DNA of 56,277 nucleotides from contig JAGKWS010000041.1 in assembly GCA_021151685.1 (NCBI GenBank), positions 1 through 56,277 of the forward strand. The letters are read 5' to 3'. This document shows, in pieces, positions 53,375 through 56,277 of the stretch (positions within the stretch are counted from its first letter, which is position 1; each line of letters begins with the position of its first letter). The position numbers were made by a program, and so were the translations under genes. Source of the stretch: Chitinophagaceae bacterium. GTDB lineage: Bacteria > Bacteroidota > Bacteroidia > Chitinophagales > Chitinophagaceae. The notes beneath the pieces are model-generated. The model made no database searches, was not told where the DNA came from, and saw nothing but the letters and a program-made list of their open reading frames with translations.

Positions 53375-54109
53375 ATGGGAATGGATTGGTTTGAAAATTG
53401 GTTTAACTCGCCATATTATAAGATATTGTATCAGCACAGAAATGAACAGGAAGCACAAACATTTCTGGAAGAATTGCTGGCGTACCTGCAACCACCTGCT
53501 GGCTGCCGTATGCTGGATATAGCTTGTGGTGCAGGCCGGTTTGCAAGACAGCTTGCAGAACATGGTTATGATGTTACGGGCATAGACATATCGGAATGTA
53601 GTATAGACAGTGCCAAACAATACGAGCATGAGCATCTGCACTTTATGGTACAGGATATGCGCTTGCCTTTCTATACCAATTACTTCGATTTTGCATGTAA
53701 CTTCTTTACCAGCTTTGGCTATTTTGCCCACGACAGAGATCATCTGATGGCTGCCAAAGCATTTGCCGGCGCATTAAAATGTGGCGGCACATTGGTGATA
53801 GATTACCTGAACAGGGAATATGTACTAAACAGACTGGTGCCAGAGGAACGATTGGAACGCGATGCGCTTCAGTTTCATATAACCCGAAAACTGGAACGCA
53901 ACCACATTGTAAAAAATATAGTACTGACAGACGCAGATGGCACAGAGAAACGTTATGTAGAACGTGTGGCTGCATTCTCGCTCGCCGATTTTGAAGCCCT
54001 GATGACAAAGGCAGGCCTGCACCTGAAGGCTACATTTGGCGACTATGCACTAAATGGCTACGACGCTATTGAATCGCCCAGATTGATTATGATATTTGAG
54101 AAACGATAA
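53375..54109 (+). CDS. Class I SAM-dependent methyltransferase
   Basis: The 244-residue protein shows the Rossmann-type SAM site: motif I LDIACGAGRFARQL (about 47-60), an acidic residue after the second strand (VTGIDIS), VQDMRLPF, and the post-motif FDFACNFFTSFGYF. The beginning (MDWFENWFNSPYYKILYQHR) is typical of a Bacteroidota family with small-molecule or unknown substrates. It overlaps the next gene by one base (TAATG), so the two are translationally coupled. The substrate is not predictable. Confidence 0.9.
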   Translation: MGMDWFENWFNSPYYKILYQHRNEQEAQTFLEELLAYLQPPAGCRMLDIACGAGRFARQLAEHGYDVTGIDISECSIDSAKQYEHEHLHFMVQDMRLPFYTNYFDFACNFFTSFGYFAHDRDHLMAAKAFAGALKCGGTLVIDYLNREYVLNRLVPEERLERDALQFHITRKLERNHIVKNIVLTDADGTEKRYVERVAAFSLADFEALMTKAGLHLKATFGDYALNGYDAIESPRLIMIFEKR

Positions 54110-54708
54110 TGCTCAGAGAATTTGTAGAAACGGTTTTCCATGCCGATTACATTGTATGGAGCTACCTGAATGTGCGGTGGCACAACGAACTGGGTGATAC
54201 CATAATGCCCTTTCTGCGCAACCAATGGTTTTGGGCACCGCTATACCTGTTTCTATTGGTGTTTACCACGCGTACCTATGGCAAGTATGGCTGGATCTGG
54301 TGTGGAGCTTTCCTCATTACATTTGGCCTGTCAGACCAGATAAGTGCCTCGGTATTGAAACCGCTATTTGGCAGGGTAAGACCCTGTAACGACCCCGCCT
54401 TTGCACAGTTTGTGCATATAATAGTGCCCTGCGGTGGGGGCAAAAGTTTCCCTTCGTCTCATGCTACCAATCATTTTGCACTGGCTGTTTTCAGTGCGCT
54501 TACCCTGGGTCACCATGCCCGGTGGATATGGCCTGTAGCAATACTATGGGCCGCATCGGTAGCCTATGCGCAGGTATATGTAGGGGTACACTATCCGCTC
54601 GATGTGTTTTGTGGTGGTTTGCTTGGCATGGGCATTGGTTGGCTAACCGGAAAGGCATTCAACAAGCAAATACCGCTTCATACAAAACAACCATCATCAG
54701 CCAGTTAG
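54109..54708 (+). CDS. PAP2-family membrane phosphatase
   Basis: The 199-residue protein has about five or six membrane helices and the three PAP2 motifs: KPLFGRVRP (K84, R91, P92), PSSHATN (115-121, H118) and, in place of SRxxxxxHxxxD, AQVYVGVHYPLD with H161 and D165 kept but Gln at position 155 where Arg is usual. Relatives dephosphorylate undecaprenyl pyrophosphate or other lipid phosphates on the outer face of the inner membrane. The nucleophile His and both Asp/His partners remain, so activity is likely. It is coupled to the methyltransferase upstream and is convergent with the glycosyltransferase gene. Confidence 0.88.
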   Translation: MLREFVETVFHADYIVWSYLNVRWHNELGDTIMPFLRNQWFWAPLYLFLLVFTTRTYGKYGWIWCGAFLITFGLSDQISASVLKPLFGRVRPCNDPAFAQFVHIIVPCGGGKSFPSSHATNHFALAVFSALTLGHHARWIWPVAILWAASVAYAQVYVGVHYPLDVFCGGLLGMGIGWLTGKAFNKQIPLHTKQPSSAS

Positions 54709-54716
54709 CAGTACTA

Positions 54717-56277
54717 TCACTGCCCCTGCTGCATTATAGTATCATTTCGTTGGTATACTTCAGCCCACAAAACACCCTTCTGAAAACGTGCTACCTGATG
54801 AAAATTTGACCATTCGCTGCGACGATTGTACCGATAATCGGGTTCTACATTATCAAATATGATATATTGGGTGCTATCATCTATTTCCCATTTCACATGT
54901 ACAAATGGTTGGTTTTGCAAAACAAAACCAGTAAGCGGCTGTGTAAGGTGAATAAGCTGTAGATAGGCACCAGTTGCCACATGGGCATTTTGTAGCCTAT
55001 GGTATTGCATATACGAAGCTACCTGCTGATGAATGACAACGCCGTCGTAGGCTCCAAAATCGGCATCACCTTTATCGGTCTGCGATTCGCGAAAGCCGGC
55101 AATAGCCGTTGTACCAGTAACCAAAACAGTAAGTACCGTTGCATACCTTGGCAAAAAACGCAGAAAATGGGCCGATAGTGCCACAAACAAGATAATAGCC
55201 AATAAAACCAGCACTATAAGGTAGCGATAAATGAGAAAGGTAAATGTTGAAAATGTGATGAACAGCAGCATAAATACTGAGGAAAGCAAAACAAACTGGC
55301 CAGTTGCTCTGCCAGCCACCAATTTGTTGCCAATGTATACCGAGCTGCCCAACCAAACCGGGTATAACAACGCGAAAAAATATACCGGCGGCAATATGGC
55401 CGTACAGCGAGCATCATCTACCAACTGATAGACATACAATACAGGAGCCAGTACAATGAGGTACCGCCAATTACGTTTTTTATACGCTACCGCTATTGCC
55501 AGCAAAGACATCAGGATGAAGTAGACATAGCGGAGATTTTTACAAAAAACACCACTGAGCACGTATGTGCGAAACATATTCCAATAATCTTGCCAATTCG
55601 TACGCAGTGTACCTGCATGCAAGGGAAACAGATACCAGCCATATACCTGCTTTTGTAGCAGAAAAAACAGGCCCAGTGGTATAGCTGCAACACTTACAGC
55701 CCAAAATAGTGGCCAATAACTACGACCATCGGGCCGGAAACAAACCGACAAGAAAGAATAGACCGATAGCCATGCCCACAATACAAGACCACTTTCTTTC
55801 ACCAACAACAATGCCGCAAGAAATATAAAGGTAGCCACCGACCTGCCACGCACATAACTAAACAAGACAAGTAGCGTTAGCAAGGCAAAGGGCACCTCGA
55901 GAATTACCGCCGACGACTGCACAATAAACCCCTCTGTAACTGCAATAAGCGCAGTAGAGGCAATAGCCGCGCCATTACCAAACAGAAACAGAACGTTTTC
56001 GTATACAACAATAAGCAGCAGCAGCGCTATACACAAAGAAAAACTGTGCATAGCCACATAGCTACCACCAAAGACCTTCATCCACGTTGCCGCAGCAGCA
56101 TGAAACAAGAGCGGATGCCCACGAGAAAAATCGGGTTGCAGATTTTGAGGGAGCAAGCCAATACCACCGTCATGCAACGACCGTATGGCGGCTGCATAAG
56201 GCCAGCTTTCATCCCAATACCATGGCAGAGATAAATGAGGAATCTTGAATACAATAAATACGACAAGTATAACAATC
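54717..56277 (-). CDS. Family 39/ArnT-like membrane glycosyltransferase (5' end outside window)
   Basis: The frame is open from the stop at 54717 to the right edge, giving 519 visible residues, and the true start lies outside; the TTG at 56177 inside is not the start. Near the N-terminus in view, LSLPWYWDESWPYAAAI holds the acidic DE in the first periplasmic loop that is the catalytic region of GT-C transferases. About ten further helices follow, for example FVLLSSVFMLLFITFSTFTF and YLIVLVLLAIILFVAL, and a soluble C-terminal domain of about 120 residues (HVATGAYLQLIHLTQ; FVHVKWEIDDSTQYIIFDNV). It likely moves a sugar from a polyprenyl phosphate to an envelope acceptor. Confidence 0.85.
   Translation of the reverse strand, partial: IVILVVFIVFKIPHLSLPWYWDESWPYAAAIRSLHDGGIGLLPQNLQPDFSRGHPLLFHAAAATWMKVFGGSYVAMHSFSLCIALLLLIVVYENVLFLFGNGAAIASTALIAVTEGFIVQSSAVILEVPFALLTLLVLFSYVRGRSVATFIFLAALLLVKESGLVLWAWLSVYSFLSVCFRPDGRSYWPLFWAVSVAAIPLGLFFLLQKQVYGWYLFPLHAGTLRTNWQDYWNMFRTYVLSGVFCKNLRYVYFILMSLLAIAVAYKKRNWRYLIVLAPVLYVYQLVDDARCTAILPPVYFFALLYPVWLGSSVYIGNKLVAGRATGQFVLLSSVFMLLFITFSTFTFLIYRYLIVLVLLAIILFVALSAHFLRFLPRYATVLTVLVTGTTAIAGFRESQTDKGDADFGAYDGVVIHQQVASYMQYHRLQNAHVATGAYLQLIHLTQPLTGFVLQNQPFVHVKWEIDDSTQYIIFDNVEPDYRYNRRSEWSNFHQVARFQKGVLWAEVYQRNDTIMQQGQ

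Overview
The window looks like chromosome of a Bacteroidota bacterium, most likely from the Chitinophagaceae/Chitinophagales side. The evidence is a protein with a type IX secretion (T9SS) C-terminal sorting domain, a probable SprE/PorW fragment, a TonB-dependent receptor with an N-terminal carboxypeptidase-regulatory-like domain, a putative porin, BatA/DUF58 genes, and many copies of the Bacteroidota -7 promoter box (TAnnTTTG) in front of genes. No tRNA, rRNA, CRISPR array, intact insertion sequence, integrase or phage gene was seen.

Layout. 0-5.5 kb: tail of a SprE/PorW-like protein, imidazolonepropionase (hutI), a repeat-bearing spacer, then a three-gene signalling set (membrane histidine kinase, single-domain response regulator, REC-PAS-PAS protein). 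5.5-15.6 kb, mostly minus strand: M1 aminopeptidase, GtrA-like flippase, a Cys/His-rich secreted small protein, a TlpA-like thioredoxin, panB, a YciO-type protein, a plus-strand family 2 glycosyltransferase, an AT-rich gene-poor patch, and sucD. 15.9-25 kb, plus strand: a cell-surface block with a giant propeller/Ig-like T9SS client, a TPR membrane protein, a surface-repeat protein, a DUF2807 lipoprotein and a TonB-dependent receptor. 25.2-29.5 kb, minus: a broken outer-membrane barrel gene, a cationic amino-acid permease and a TMTC-like membrane TPR protein. 29.7-38 kb: lytic transglycosylase, penicillin-acylase-type Ntn hydrolase with a coupled small membrane protein, lipB, and a putative porin. 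38.2-42.2 kb: a Pls/PosA-type stand-alone nonribosomal peptide synthetase. 42.2-47.3 kb: small secreted and membrane proteins, a RibD/DHFR-type reductase, a membrane DUF58 protein and a short arginine decarboxylase. 47.5-53.1 kb, minus: a large zinc metalloprotease and a reduced Bat operon (DUF58, BatD/DUF4381-like, BatA). 53.4-56.3 kb: a methyltransferase coupled to a PAP2 phosphatase, and a window-truncated family 39-type glycosyltransferase.

The genes are mainly envelope and housekeeping functions in short operons of two or three genes. Most attractive for follow-up are the Pls/PosA-like synthetase, whose inferred specificity pocket is acidic and suggests a basic amino acid; the ten-Ig plus seven-blade T9SS client; a family of dispersed intergenic repeats; a giant back-to-back hairpin pair at 47.4 kb; and the AT-rich patch at 14.1-14.6 kb. 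No clearly new multi-gene system is visible.
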